Positions 9,301 through 17,571 are shown, counted from the first letter of the stretch. The stretch: DNA of 64,000 bases from an uncultured Halomonas sp. (GCF_947490095.1 NZ_CANLFS010000002.1:124001-188000), one strand, 5' to 3'. Made by a program: numbers and translations. The notes: generated by a model not told the origin, from the letters alone.

Positions 9301-10304
9301 GGGTGGGCTGCAGCCAGCGCCACGCCCATGCCGATGCCTTCCGCCTGGCCGCCAACCTGGCCGACCTGGCCCGTCAGCTCGACGACCCGCGTTATGCGCG
9401 CCTCGCCGAGTATGCCCAGGCCAGCTGCGAATACTGGGCCGGGCGCATCCCGCTGGCCTACGACCATCTCGACGAGATCAACCCGCTGGACGCCGAGATG
9501 ATGATCGAGTGGCTGCCGTTCTCCGACCACCCCCAGGTCGCCGCCGCCTGCTTCCAGGGCTGGGCGCTCTGCCTGCGCGGTGACTACCGCCGCGCCGAGG
9601 CCCAGGTGGAGTCGGCCATTCGCCTCGCCGAGCGCATCGCCCACCCGGGCAGCCTGGCCATGGCGCTGATGTACGCGGCTGCGCTCTATCGTCAGCTGGG
9701 CCATGTGCACCTGGCCGCCGATCGTGCCGAGCGCGCCCATCGGCTGACCGGCACGCCGGACCTGCATCTATGGCAGATGGCGTCGCGCTGCGTGCTCGGC
9801 TGGCAGCGTGCCATGGCCGGCGACCGCGATGGCCTGAGCCAGATCGACGCCATCCTCGAGGAACTCACCGAGCTGACCGGCCGCGACCATTACGCCCGGC
9901 CCTCGCTGTGGTATGTGGATGCCTGCATGGCCCTGGAAGAGTTCGCCCAGGCCGAGGCTTACCTGGACCAGGCCCTGGTGCTCGCCCGGGAGCGCTCCAC
10001 GCTGTTCGTGCCGGAACTCGCCGTGAAGCTGGCGCGGGTCAGGCACCGTCTCGGCCATCCGCGTGAGGAGATCATCGCCCTGATCGAGCTGGCCCTGACC
10101 GACGCCCGGGAAGACGGCAACCTGCACCTGCAGATCAGCGCCCTGGAGGCCTGGCTGACCCTGGTCGACCCCGCCGACGCCGCCGCCCGCCAGGAATTCC
10201 GCCGGCTGCTCGCCGAGGTCAGCTACAGCGACGCCCCGATTCTCACCCGCTGGCACAGCCAACTCGACCGCACCCAGCCCCGCGCCGTGGATACCGCCCT
10301 GTAA
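6396..10304 (+). CDS. Large BTAD / P-loop ATPase / TPR transcriptional regulator
   Basis: A 1302-residue multidomain protein. Residues about 12-105 look like an OmpR/SARP-type winged helix (LTLFGHFSLSVG; LLWPDQGLSSGRTNLRHAL), 110-250 match a bacterial transcriptional activation (BTAD) helical domain, and about 275-450 resemble a degenerate class III cyclase domain (LNSGRVIY; DPLGQVTQGSLDLMSAA) without evident metal-binding aspartates. An STAND-like ATPase follows with Walker A GPSGMGKS near 501-508 and Walker B LVLMIDDLQWLDE near 621. The rest, to about 1290, is TPR-like helices. Such composite proteins act as signal-responsive regulators, but target and ligand are unknown. The last 29 codons are duplicated just downstream (10357-10443). 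Confidence 0.85.
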   Translation: MRDASDAAETPTSVRLTLFGHFSLSVGEDSLTQFSYDKVKALLVYLLLHHQPVSRATLAELLWPDQGLSSGRTNLRHALHCLRQSLGEHADEVLVVSRQTIAFQLPPHWRLDLHDIQRLLEGERDLSVLDTLLEHYQGDLVEELQVSQCPDYQRWLVQMRNDWRQRVIRFAEAAIERHESVPDALLESLVYRFSGYGPFHERLVRQLAEQGQQAAAHEQYNAYLQLLALSGQQPEAGFLQLARYWSDAQPDAAGAGTLGFSRTFAADSSPLREDEIEQRQLSVMAIRLRLKADLSERSSSRACLMLQFELMRWLEEQCHHLGGFWLPGATGGLGLACFGTHGPAHQLAELVALYEHCRRVLPEELARHWAEEGEPPRVEFAAGLNSGRVIYLPERRLVDPLGQVTQGSLDLMSAAEGSELVISQDASQHMPPALDLQPRLSSRLVASDGRVRLRALVLGADEGGREALPPSLVGRETQLRTLRDALARAGIGLRQSVLVRGPSGMGKSALLVGFRQLEQTRDAAICWQPTTRLSVQEPYGAARKLLRWHLGHAPDAASLAELCRQLALPELDEARHELLETALGVREAQVLAELTQSGEAVELVVSLIQRLIVRIAAERTLVLMIDDLQWLDEPSLKVLTGLQARLPINCGFMLVASHHGREGLPAKLHWDQQIGLGKLDAMQASRLLTQLARRYRIHISPRLRGQIIERCDGVPLYLQEIVRRVDMDRREGRSVQLDELPHGLLGLLAGRIDPLDSDREVAHIAAVLGRRFRYDFLAECSEFDGPRLTQALEQMRRLEIIEPVEGDEAGREFQFTHQLLQEAAYLSCPRDVRTAIHRQVVELIEERFPMWISRHPGDFATHLRRSGHYARGARYYELAAREALKVSANRTALKMADLGLASLRQAVGQTERQISLLTVRGQAAFALEGHGSPTAHESFVRGRRLIEALAEEGESVDLEQAFLVKWGLWVGCSQRHAHADAFRLAANLADLARQLDDPRYARLAEYAQASCEYWAGRIPLAYDHLDEINPLDAEMMIEWLPFSDHPQVAAACFQGWALCLRGDYRRAEAQVESAIRLAERIAHPGSLAMALMYAAALYRQLGHVHLAADRAERAHRLTGTPDLHLWQMASRCVLGWQRAMAGDRDGLSQIDAILEELTELTGRDHYARPSLWYVDACMALEEFAQAEAYLDQALVLARERSTLFVPELAVKLARVRHRLGHPREEIIALIELALTDAREDGNLHLQISALEAWLTLVDPADAAARQEFRRLLAEVSYSDAPILTRWHSQLDRTQPRAVDTAL

Positions 10305-10496
10305 CTTGTACTGGGGTCAGACCCCGGGGGTTAGGGGTCTGACCCCTTCCTGATGGGGTCAGCTACAGCGACGCTCCCATCCTCACCCGCTGGCACAGCC
10401 AGCTCGACCGCACCCAGCCCCGCGCCGTGGATACCGCCCTGTAACTTGTGCTGGGGTCAGACCCCGGGGGTTAGGGGTCTGACCCCTGGGTTAGGG
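10217..10496 (+). repeat. 140-bp tandem duplication of the regulator 3' end
   Basis: Copy 1 (10217-10356) contains the last codons and stop of the regulator plus two GGGGTCWGACCCC repeats. Copy 2 starts at 10357 and repeats the same coding end, stop codon, spacer and repeats at a constant offset of 140 bp. In the coding part the copies differ at four positions (GCC/GCT, CCG/CCC, ATT/ATC, CAA/CAG), all synonymous. The left junction reads GGGGTCAG then coding sequence, so the repeat core and the coding GGTCAG share microhomology. Confidence 0.92.
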
Positions 10497-10539
10497 GTCT
10501 GACCCCTTGGTTGACCCCTTGGTTGAGGGGTCTGACCCC
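10313..10539. repeat. GGGGTCAGACCCC repeat cluster, 6 copies
   Basis: Exact copies start at 10313, 10334, 10453, 10474, 10494 and 10527, in both centre forms, with additional degenerate TTGACCCCTTGG units at 10508-10560. The cluster separates the regulator from the convergent hydrolase gene. Confidence 0.92.
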
Positions 10540-10565
10540 TTGGTTGACCCCTTGGTTGGGTGCCT

Positions 10566-11471
10566 TTATTGAGTCGCGGCCTCGAGGGCGCTGAGGTCCG
10601 CCGGGGGGAGGTGGTCCGCTTCCGGCACGATGACAAGGCGTGCGCCAGGAATCCTGTCGGCGGCGGGAGTAAAAACGTCGGGGGGGACTTCTGCGTCCTG
10701 CTCGCCGAAGATCAGCAGGCGAGACACATCCGAGCGCCAAGTGTTGATATCTGCCGGATTGATGGAATCGAACAGCGGGGTGAAGCCGTGTAGCTCACTC
10801 CAGCGGCGGATATCCACCGGGGCGGCGTAGGTGATGACGCGATCGACCGCTCGTAACCGTTCGCCGATCAACAGGGCGAGTACGCCACCACCCGAATGGC
10901 CCATCAGGGTGACCCCGGTGTCGGGTGGTTGGCTGGCCAGCCAGCGCCTGGCAGCCTCGGCCATGGCATCGACGATGCGATGGGAGTAGCGCGAAAACGT
11001 CCATAGCGCGGCACTGCATTGCTCGGCGGGCCCCATGCCGAAATAGCAGGGCCTGCCCAGATAGAGAGCCGGCGGGGGAGTGTCGAGAAAGGCCTCCAGC
11101 ATCGGCGTATGGCGTGGCGTGGGGTTATCGGAGATGCGCCTGCCTCCGGCGACCCAGGGGCGCCCATCGCCCTCGATAAAGATCGTCACACGCCCATTTT
11201 CTGTCTTGGGCGTATGCGCATCTGAGTGTTCTGCGGCGGCCAGTGTGAAGCCTTGTGCCTCGAGTGTCAGTATCCTGGCCGGGGTATCTTCCGGCAGACG
11301 ATTCGACAGGCTTCCATGAAGGCCGGCACACCCCGCCAGCAGAAAGAGGAGCGTCAACGGCACCCATTGGCGGAGTCGGCCGGGGCGCCGCCATATGGGG
11401 CGACAGGAAGAGTGTAAACAAGCAGGGGCGTGCCAACCGGCACGCCCCTGGTATTGCCCATTGCCTGACAT
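10566..11471 (-). CDS. Putative alpha/beta-hydrolase lipoprotein
   Basis: Hydrolase-like protein of up to 301 residues. A nucleophile elbow GHSGGG lies near residue 194, a hydrophobic segment ending in the lipobox LLAGC lies near residues 40-48, and the late acid/His positions fit FGEQDAEVP and PEADHLPP. The substrate is unknown. The only in-frame ATG is at 11471, but that start puts 36 residues before the signal segment and covers a strong hairpin terminator at 11424-11449. A GTG at 11363 is a plausible alternative that would give a short lipoprotein signal. It is downstream of, and in the same direction as, the autotransporter gene, with 4 bp between the stop and the ATG. Confidence 0.75.
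   Translation of the reverse strand: MSGNGQYQGRAGWHAPACLHSSCRPIWRRPGRLRQWVPLTLLFLLAGCAGLHGSLSNRLPEDTPARILTLEAQGFTLAAAEHSDAHTPKTENGRVTIFIEGDGRPWVAGGRRISDNPTPRHTPMLEAFLDTPPPALYLGRPCYFGMGPAEQCSAALWTFSRYSHRIVDAMAEAARRWLASQPPDTGVTLMGHSGGGVLALLIGERLRAVDRVITYAAPVDIRRWSELHGFTPLFDSINPADINTWRSDVSRLLIFGEQDAEVPPDVFTPAADRIPGARLVIVPEADHLPPADLSALEAATQ
11424..11449 (-). terminator. Rho-independent terminator after the autotransporter gene
   Basis: Perfect 11-bp arms (AGGGGCGTGCC and GGCACGCCCCT) around a 4-base loop, followed on the minus strand by TGCTTGTTT. It lies 27 bp beyond the autotransporter stop codon, inside the longest version of the next gene. Confidence 0.75.
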
Positions 11472-11475
11472 CGAA

Positions 11476-13548
11476 TCAGAACTGCTGGCGGAACTGCAGC
11501 ATCACGCCGTACTCGTCGTAATCGCTGTGCCCGAAGATGGTATCGGCGTTGACCGCGACGCTGCGGTTGCCATCGATCTCCTGCATCAGGCCGAGGCTGA
11601 CGCGCCCGTAGTTGTCGTCCTGGCGCGGCACATCCACGGTGAAGACGTTGTTGGGAGAAGCGGCGAACGCCGAGGTAACCGCCGTGGAGTCGTCCTTGAA
11701 CTCATGCTCCCAGGCAACCGAAGCGGTGGCGGTGGTGCCGGTACCGACCTGGTAGGCCGCCCCCAGGCCCATTTCCCAGTTCAGCGACTCGAGGCGACTC
11801 TCGTCAACGCGCAGGGCGGCGGCACCACCGGACTCGGTGAAACCGTCCAGGTCGACGTTCTGGTAGTTCAGGTAGACGAACGGCTGAACGGCGAACTTAG
11901 AGGTGACCGGGATATCACGCAGCATGCCGAAGGATGCAGACGAGATGTCGGCATCGGTGCTGCCGCTGACCATGCCCATGCCGGTATCCCGGTCGGCGTC
12001 AATCTCCATGCGACTGTAGCCGAGGCTTGCCTCCAGGTAGAGGTTGGGCCCCAGTTCGTGGCTGCCGTAGAGGTTGAGGCCGTAGCTGTCGCTGTCGGTG
12101 CCGCCGGTGCCGAGATCGTAATCCGCATCGCTGTTGGCATAATGCAGCGCCACACCGGCCTGGGTCTGGTCGTTGAAGTACTTGTCGACGCCGCCTACCA
12201 GGGTGTAGGTGTCGCTGTCGTAGCCGCTGGTGCTGTCGTTGCCGTCGAAGTCACCCTCGGTGTAGTGGCCGCGCAGGAAATAGCCGAAGCCGTCCCGGTC
12301 CCCCGATGCCGCACCGCCGCGCATCTGCTGAGCCGACTCGATCTGGCGATTGGTCAGGGCGACATTGCCGTCGTAGTAGTCCATGACCTGAACTTCGGCG
12401 ACATTGGTGCCTGCCTGGCGCAGGGACGCCATGCGCTTGCGCAGGGTGCGCATCACCGTGCGGCCATTGCTCAGCGCGCTCTGCAGCATCTGGCCGACCT
12501 GATACTGGGTCAGCTGACGGAGTTGGCCAGACTGCTGTGCATGCTGCTGAATTTCTTGCAACTGGGTGTTGCCGGGGTTCTGGCTGCTGGCGGCATTGAT
12601 GGCCGCGCAGACCTGGGCCGCCGCCCCGGAGGCAGCCGAACAGTTGATGCCGATCAAAGAGCCTCCCTGAACGGTGATATCGCCGACCAGCTTGGCAAGA
12701 GCACCCGAGAGGGCGTTAAGGGCGGTAGTGTCGGTATAGACATCACGCAGGGCATCGATATCCATCACGGTGCCGCCGCTGGCCAGTGCTATCTCTGAGT
12801 AATCAGTCTGGGTAGTGTCGTAGCTTTGAACGAACTGGAACCCTGTTTTTTCGACAATGCTGCCATCGGCCTGCTGGACATAGGCGGTGCCGGTCTTGGG
12901 GGCGCCTACCACGGCGATGGCCGAGTTACCGTCTAGATCCGTAAAGCGCTGATTGACGACGGCATGCACGGTGGTGCCGGTGCGCTTTAGCTCGCTCTGG
13001 ATAAAGGACTTCTCCAGCTCGGTCATGCCCTGGGGAAGGTTGGCCTGGAGGTTGGTGGTGTCGTTATCGCGGTCCTCGTCGGTGATCAGCATGATCGCCT
13101 TGCTGGACGATGAGCGAAACGCGAAGTGGCGAAAGGTGTAATCGATGGCACGGTAGCCATCTTCGGTACCCCCGCTGGTGGTCAGCTCCGGCGTCGTGTT
13201 GTCGAAGTCCTGTGCGCTTCCCCAGATATCATCCGGGCCGCGCTTCAGCCAGAAGTGACGATATAGAGCCCTGCCTTCCTCGCGGCCGGCCTCATTAGTA
13301 GCGCGTGATTCGTAGGCGCCGGCACCGAACCCTACCAGACCATATTGATTCAGGGTAACGCCTTGATTATTAAGGAAGCTATCCAGGTTATCGACATAGG
13401 TGCCGATAAACTGGTTGTGCTCACCGGCCATGGAGCCGGATTCATCGATTACCACGGCCATATCCAGCGATTGAGTCGCTTGTTGAGCCTGGGCCGTACC
13501 TGCGATCGCCACGGCGGCGGCAATCAGAGTAGGTTTGATAATTTTCAT
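11476..13548 (-). CDS. Von Willebrand A domain protein with autotransporter-like beta-barrel
   Basis: Predicted surface protein of 690 residues. A Sec signal peptide (residues 1-22, ending AQAQ) is followed by a VWA domain whose metal-ion adhesion site reads DESGSM at 35-40, with the TSGGTEDG loop and ITDEDRD further on. A Gln-rich helical linker spans about 330-400. Residues about 415-690 are a series of amphipathic beta strands (GYDSDTYTLVGGVDKYF, YGLNLYGSHELGPNLYLEA) ending in a terminal phenylalanine (MLQFRQQF), the outer-membrane barrel signature of type V autotransporters. The role would be ligand or metal-dependent adhesion. An AAGGGG site precedes the ATG. A terminator follows at 11424-11449. 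Confidence 0.85.
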   Translation of the reverse strand: MKIIKPTLIAAAVAIAGTAQAQQATQSLDMAVVIDESGSMAGEHNQFIGTYVDNLDSFLNNQGVTLNQYGLVGFGAGAYESRATNEAGREEGRALYRHFWLKRGPDDIWGSAQDFDNTTPELTTSGGTEDGYRAIDYTFRHFAFRSSSSKAIMLITDEDRDNDTTNLQANLPQGMTELEKSFIQSELKRTGTTVHAVVNQRFTDLDGNSAIAVVGAPKTGTAYVQQADGSIVEKTGFQFVQSYDTTQTDYSEIALASGGTVMDIDALRDVYTDTTALNALSGALAKLVGDITVQGGSLIGINCSAASGAAAQVCAAINAASSQNPGNTQLQEIQQHAQQSGQLRQLTQYQVGQMLQSALSNGRTVMRTLRKRMASLRQAGTNVAEVQVMDYYDGNVALTNRQIESAQQMRGGAASGDRDGFGYFLRGHYTEGDFDGNDSTSGYDSDTYTLVGGVDKYFNDQTQAGVALHYANSDADYDLGTGGTDSDSYGLNLYGSHELGPNLYLEASLGYSRMEIDADRDTGMGMVSGSTDADISSASFGMLRDIPVTSKFAVQPFVYLNYQNVDLDGFTESGGAAALRVDESRLESLNWEMGLGAAYQVGTGTTATASVAWEHEFKDDSTAVTSAFAASPNNVFTVDVPRQDDNYGRVSLGLMQEIDGNRSVAVNADTIFGHSDYDEYGVMLQFRQQF

Positions 13549-13783
13549 TGAATGCCCCTTGAAAAGCGGCAGGCCAGCTTCTGTTGGCTGATCGCTTTGC
13601 CGCGAAAGCTACTGATGAATTATGCCACCGCCATCGCCCTTTCGAAGGTGGCGGCAATGTTGCTTTCCTGCATGCCGTCCGGTTGGCATGAAAAGCATGT
13701 CAGGGGCTTGGTTGAGCCACTGGCGTGCCAAGTAACTCTATGTGACATGATAATAACCAGCAATCGCCAGCGGCTACGGTCCA

Positions 13784-13801
13784 TGTAAGCTTTAGCTTAC
13801 A
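13784..13801. promoter_or_regulatory. Perfect palindrome upstream of ugd, operator candidate
   Basis: TGTAAGCTTTAGCTTACA has perfect 8-bp arms around TT. It lies 96 bp before ugd in the 349-bp divergent region shared with the autotransporter gene (13549-13897), in which I see no gene. The cognate regulator is unknown. A smaller hairpin (ATGCCAATGGCGCCATAGGCAT region, about 13820-13841) follows. Confidence 0.5.
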
Positions 13802-13897
13802 CGGCGTCGATCAAGGCTGATGCCAATGGCGCCATAGGCATCCAGCCATTAACATTGGTATTGGCCCAGAATTTCCCGGACATCGAAAGGAATCACC

Positions 13898-15064
13898 ATG
13901 AAGATCGCCATCGCCGGTACCGGTTATGTAGGACTCTCCAACGCCATGTTGCTGGCCCAGCACAACGAGGTGGTGGCGCTGGATGTGATCCCGGCGAAGG
14001 TCGAGGCGCTGAATGCGGGCATCTCGCCCATCGAGGACGGCGAGATCAGCGAGTTTCTGACCAACCGGGCCTTGTCGTTCACGGCGACCCTGGATAAGGA
14101 TGCCGCCTATCGCGAGGCGGACGTCGTGGTGGTCGCCACCCCCACGGACTATGACCCGGTAACCAACCACTTCGATACCTCGAGCGTGGAGGCGGTGATC
14201 CTGGATGTCATGGCGATCAACCCCGCGGCGATGATGGTGATCAAGTCGACGGTGCCGGTGGGCTTCACCGTCGAGGCGTGTCGACGCTTCGGCACAGACA
14301 ACCTGCTTTTCTCGCCGGAATTTCTGCGCGAGGGCAGGGCGCTTTACGACAACCTGCACCCGTCGCGGATCATCGTGGGGGAGCGTTCGGCCCGGGCGGA
14401 GGCCTTCGCCGGGCTGCTCATCCAGGGGGCGGTGAAGGACGATATTCCGGTGCTCTTCACCAACAGCACCGAGGCCGAGGCAATCAAGCTCTTCGCCAAC
14501 ACCTATCTTGCCATGCGGGTGGCCTACTTCAACGAGCTGGATACCTATGCCGAGACCCATGGGCTGGATACTCGCCAGATCATCGAGGGGGTAGGCCTCG
14601 ACCCGCGCATCGGCAGTCACTACAACAACCCCAGCTTCGGTTATGGCGGCTACTGCCTGCCCAAGGATACCAAGCAGCTGCTGGCCAACTATGCCAACGT
14701 GCCCAGCAACATGATCCAGGCGGTGGTGGATGCCAACCACACCCGCAAGGACTTTATCGCCGAGCAGGTGCTGGCGCGCAAGCCAGGCGTGGTGGGGGTC
14801 TACCGGTTGATCATGAAGTCCGGCTCCGACAACTTCCGCGCCAGCGCCATGCAGGGCGTGATGAAGCGCCTCAAGGCCAAGGGCATCGAGGTCATCGTTT
14901 ACGAACCCGTGCTTGAGGAAGCGACCTTCTACGGCTCCCGGGTGCTGCGCGATGTCGAGGCCTTCAAGGCCGAGGCCGACGTGATCCTCTCCAACCGCCT
15001 GGCCGAGGAGCTCGCCGATGTGGCCGAGAAGGTCTATACCCGGGATCTGTTTGGCAGCGACTGA
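13898..15064 (+). CDS. ugd: UDP-glucose 6-dehydrogenase
   Basis: NAD-dependent dehydrogenase of 388 residues making UDP-glucuronate from UDP-glucose for capsule, exopolysaccharide or lipid A modification. The Rossmann motif [11 protein letters not shown] is at residues 4-14, and the catalytic cysteine is in [14 protein letters not shown] near residue 253. The length equals the short enterobacterial form (E. coli Ugd, 388). GAAAGGAAT precedes the ATG. A strong terminator follows at 15161-15192, so it is likely monocistronic, next to an O-antigen ligase-like gene with which it may share a role in surface polysaccharide. Confidence 0.95.
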   Translation: MKIAIAGTGYVGLSNAMLLAQHNEVVALDVIPAKVEALNAGISPIEDGEISEFLTNRALSFTATLDKDAAYREADVVVVATPTDYDPVTNHFDTSSVEAVILDVMAINPAAMMVIKSTVPVGFTVEACRRFGTDNLLFSPEFLREGRALYDNLHPSRIIVGERSARAEAFAGLLIQGAVKDDIPVLFTNSTEAEAIKLFANTYLAMRVAYFNELDTYAETHGLDTRQIIEGVGLDPRIGSHYNNPSFGYGGYCLPKDTKQLLANYANVPSNMIQAVVDANHTRKDFIAEQVLARKPGVVGVYRLIMKSGSDNFRASAMQGVMKRLKAKGIEVIVYEPVLEEATFYGSRVLRDVEAFKAEADVILSNRLAEELADVAEKVYTRDLFGSD

Positions 15065-15160
15065 ATCCTTATCGAACGCCATGATTTCGCTCGGCGCCGG
15101 TGACCCGCCAGTTCGCGGGGCCATGTCGTGGGGCCCAGGCGAGTGAATGGCGTGTGATAG

Positions 15161-15192
15161 AATGGCCGGCCTTACGCCGGCCATTTTCGTTT
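15161..15192 (+). terminator. Rho-independent terminator after ugd
   Basis: Stem AATGGCCGGC (15161-15170) pairs with GCCGGCCATT (15176-15185) over a 5-base loop, followed by TTCGTTT. Confidence 0.85.
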
Positions 15193-15233
15193 CTGGCCCA
15201 CTGAATGATTGACTGCTCGAGCCCGGCTTTTCC

Positions 15234-16514
15234 ATGACCCAGCCTACCGACTCCGCCTCGCCTGTTTCATCAGCGCCGATTCACCGTTCCTTGCCGCTCC
15301 AGCGCTACACCGGCCTCGCCGTCTTCCTGCTGGGGGCCATCGCCCTGGTGGTACCCAGTGGCTACTCGCTGGGTGCCGTGATGTTGTTGCTGGGCAGTAC
15401 AGTGCTTTTGATCAAGCGGCCGACGCTGGGCCTGGATCGCCGTGATCTCGCCATCATGACGGCGCTGACCCTCTATGCGGTGATACGCATCGCCGCGGCA
15501 TGGTGGGATGGGCAGGGCTGGCCGGGTGTCGACAAGCCCTCTCGCTTCATGCTGGCGATTCCGGCCATGCTGCTGGTCATGGCCTATCCGCCACGTCTCA
15601 GCTGGTTCTGGGGTGGCCTGGCCATCGGCGCGATCGGGGCCGGCAGCTGGGCCGGCTGGCAGAAGCTGGTGGTCGGCGTGGAGCGTGCGACGGGCTATAC
15701 CTACGTGATCCAGTTCGGCAATCTGAGCATGCTCATGGGCATCCTCTGCCTGGCGGGGCTTGGCTGGGCCTATGTGCAGCGTCGGCGTCATGCCTGGCTG
15801 GGGTTGATGGCGGCGGGAACGCTGCTCGGTGTCCTGGGCTCGCTATTTTCCGGTAGCCGTGGCGGTTGGGTGGGTATTCCCTTCGTCCTGCTGGTGCTCT
15901 ACCGGGGCTATGGGCGCCATCTCTCGCTGGGGCTCAGGATGATCGCCCTGGCCGCCGTGATCGTCGCAGGCGCGGTGATGTACGCCCTGCCACAAACCGG
16001 GGTGCAGCCGCGGGTCCTCAAGGCGTTCGATGATATCGAGCGCTATGCTGCCGGGGAAGGCCGCACCAGCTCGCTCGGCGCGCGATTCGAGATGTGGAAG
16101 GGCGCCACGCATCTGATCATGGACAAGCCGCTGAAAGGCTGGGGCGATAACGGTTATCGCCAAGGCATGCGAGCCCTGGGGGACGCGGGTGTCGTACACC
16201 CCAGGGTGGCGAAGAAATACGGTCATCCCCACAACGAGTTTCTCAACGAGCTGGCCAAGCGGGGCGTGATCGGCCTGGTGGCATTGCTGGCCCTCTACCT
16301 GGTACCCATGCGTCTGTTTGGCCGGCAGATGGCGGTGCCTGATCTCGAGCGACGAAGCCTGGCGATCGCCGGGGTGTTGCTGCCGGTGGCCTATATCGAT
16401 TTTGGTCTATCCCAGGCGTTTCTTGCCCACAATAGCGGCACCATGATGTTCGCCTTCCTGCTGGCGGTGCTGTGGGGCTGTTTGCGAGCCATGGGCATGT
16501 CAAAGCCGGCGTGA
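15234..16514 (+). CDS. O-antigen ligase / Wzy-family membrane protein
   Basis: Polytopic inner-membrane protein of 426 residues with roughly ten to twelve hydrophobic segments. The Wzy_C/WaaL signatures are present: SGSRGGWVG near residues 206-214 and, in the large periplasmic loop, GWGDNGY and HPHNEFLNELAKRGVIGL (about 325-342), which carries the conserved His of ligases. It would transfer a polymer from undecaprenyl diphosphate to lipid A-core, or polymerise a polysaccharide. Distinguishing ligase from polymerase is not possible here. It follows ugd after a terminator, so it has its own promoter. Its end is followed by a seven-copy repeat array. Confidence 0.85.
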   Translation: MTQPTDSASPVSSAPIHRSLPLQRYTGLAVFLLGAIALVVPSGYSLGAVMLLLGSTVLLIKRPTLGLDRRDLAIMTALTLYAVIRIAAAWWDGQGWPGVDKPSRFMLAIPAMLLVMAYPPRLSWFWGGLAIGAIGAGSWAGWQKLVVGVERATGYTYVIQFGNLSMLMGILCLAGLGWAYVQRRRHAWLGLMAAGTLLGVLGSLFSGSRGGWVGIPFVLLVLYRGYGRHLSLGLRMIALAAVIVAGAVMYALPQTGVQPRVLKAFDDIERYAAGEGRTSSLGARFEMWKGATHLIMDKPLKGWGDNGYRQGMRALGDAGVVHPRVAKKYGHPHNEFLNELAKRGVIGLVALLALYLVPMRLFGRQMAVPDLERRSLAIAGVLLPVAYIDFGLSQAFLAHNSGTMMFAFLLAVLWGCLRAMGMSKPA

Positions 16515-16544
16515 ATGGTTCGGCGGCGCCTCCCATTAGCCGGA

Positions 16545-16678
16545 GGGGTCAGACCCCAACCCCCGGGGTCAGACCCCAACCCCCGGGGTCAGACCCCAAC
16601 CCCCGGGGTCAGACCCCAACCCCGGGGTCAGACCCCCAACCCCGGGGTCAGACCCCAACCCCTCCGGGGTCAGACCCC
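16545..16678. repeat. GGGGTCAGACCCC repeat array, 7 copies
   Basis: Seven same-orientation copies start at 16545, 16565, 16585, 16605, 16624, 16644 and 16666, a period of about 20 bp with AACCCCC linkers. The array lies between the convergent ligase and pilD genes. Confidence 0.95.
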
Positions 16679-16719
16679 AAGGCCTCCCGTCGCTTCTTGC
16701 CCCTGTATTTTTATTGGGC

Positions 16720-17571
16720 TTACATCAGAAAGAACTGGCCATACAGTGCCATCAACGGTTCGCCGCCGAGCAGGGCGATCCAGCCGGCCAGTGCCAGGTA
16801 GGGCCCGAAGGGCAGCGGCGCGCCGCGTAGCCTGGGCACGGCGAGCTGAATCAGGATGCCCAGCAGTGCGCCGCTACCGGCGGAGAGGATCAGCAGCAGC
16901 GGCAGGTATTGCCAGCCCACCCAGGCGCCCAGGGCGGCGAGCAGCTTGAAATCGCCATGGCCCATGCCCTCCCTGCCGGTCACGAGCTTGAAGACCCAGT
17001 AGACGCTCCATAGTACCAGGTAACCCGTCAGGGCGCCGATCACCGCACTGGGCAGCATCAGCGGCTGGAACAGCAGCTGGTAGAGCAGGCCTGCCCACAG
17101 CAGTGGCAGGGTCAGCACATCGGGGAGCAGCTGGGTGCGCAGGTCGATCACCGCCATGGCGAGCAGTGAAAGGCAGGCTCCGAGCACGAAGAGCCCCTGC
17201 CAGGTGGCGCCGAACAGTGCCACCACGGCGACGGCCAGCACGCCGCCGGCGAGCTCGATCAAGGGATACTGGGGGCTGATGTGCCCGGCGCAGCTGGCAC
17301 AGCGCCCCCGGCGCCTGAGCCAGCCGAGCACCGGGATATTATCCCGCCAGGCGATGGGGGCCTCGCACCGCGGGCATAGTGAAGGCGGCGTCAGCAGGTT
17401 GAAGGTGTCCCGCGGCTCCTCGGCAAGCTCCAGGGCCTCCCGGGCCTCGGCCCGCCAGCCAAGCATCAGCATGACCGGAAGGCGGGTGATCACCACGTTG
17501 AGAAAGCTGCCCAGGCACAGGCCGACCACGGCCGCCAGGGGATAGAGCAGGGAAGAGGGAAGGTCGAGCAC
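16720..17571 (-). CDS. pilD: Type IV prepilin peptidase / N-methyltransferase
   Basis: Inner-membrane aspartyl protease of 283 residues that cleaves prepilins after the G of the leader and methylates the new N-terminal Phe. The N-terminal methyltransferase part has GSFLNVVITRLP near 21-32 and two CxxC pairs (CPRC and CASC), and the eight-helix peptidase part has AVIDLRTQLLPD (first catalytic Asp) and GMGHGDFKLLAALGAWVG (second Asp). Length is normal. It is the last gene of pilB-pilC-pilD on the minus strand, separated from pilC by a repeat cluster at 17635-17696. Confidence 0.95.
   Translation of the reverse strand: MLDLPSSLLYPLAAVVGLCLGSFLNVVITRLPVMLMLGWRAEAREALELAEEPRDTFNLLTPPSLCPRCEAPIAWRDNIPVLGWLRRRGRCASCAGHISPQYPLIELAGGVLAVAVVALFGATWQGLFVLGACLSLLAMAVIDLRTQLLPDVLTLPLLWAGLLYQLLFQPLMLPSAVIGALTGYLVLWSVYWVFKLVTGREGMGHGDFKLLAALGAWVGWQYLPLLLILSAGSGALLGILIQLAVPRLRGAPLPFGPYLALAGWIALLGGEPLMALYGQFFLM

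Noticed and set aside
8502-9767. A 421-codon open frame on the minus strand over the large regulator
   Set aside because: The regulator frame on the plus strand has clear motifs; the antisense reading is an artefact of GC-rich codon use.
10313-10539. GGGGTCAGACCCC copies as Rho-independent terminators
   Set aside because: A single copy has no loop and is not followed by a T run. Opposite-centre pairs could in principle form larger hairpins, but a terminator role is not supported by the sequence.
16545-16678. CRISPR-like array
   Set aside because: Seven regularly spaced repeats look CRISPR-like at first, but the linkers are about 7 bp and almost identical, so there are no unique spacers. No cas gene is present.
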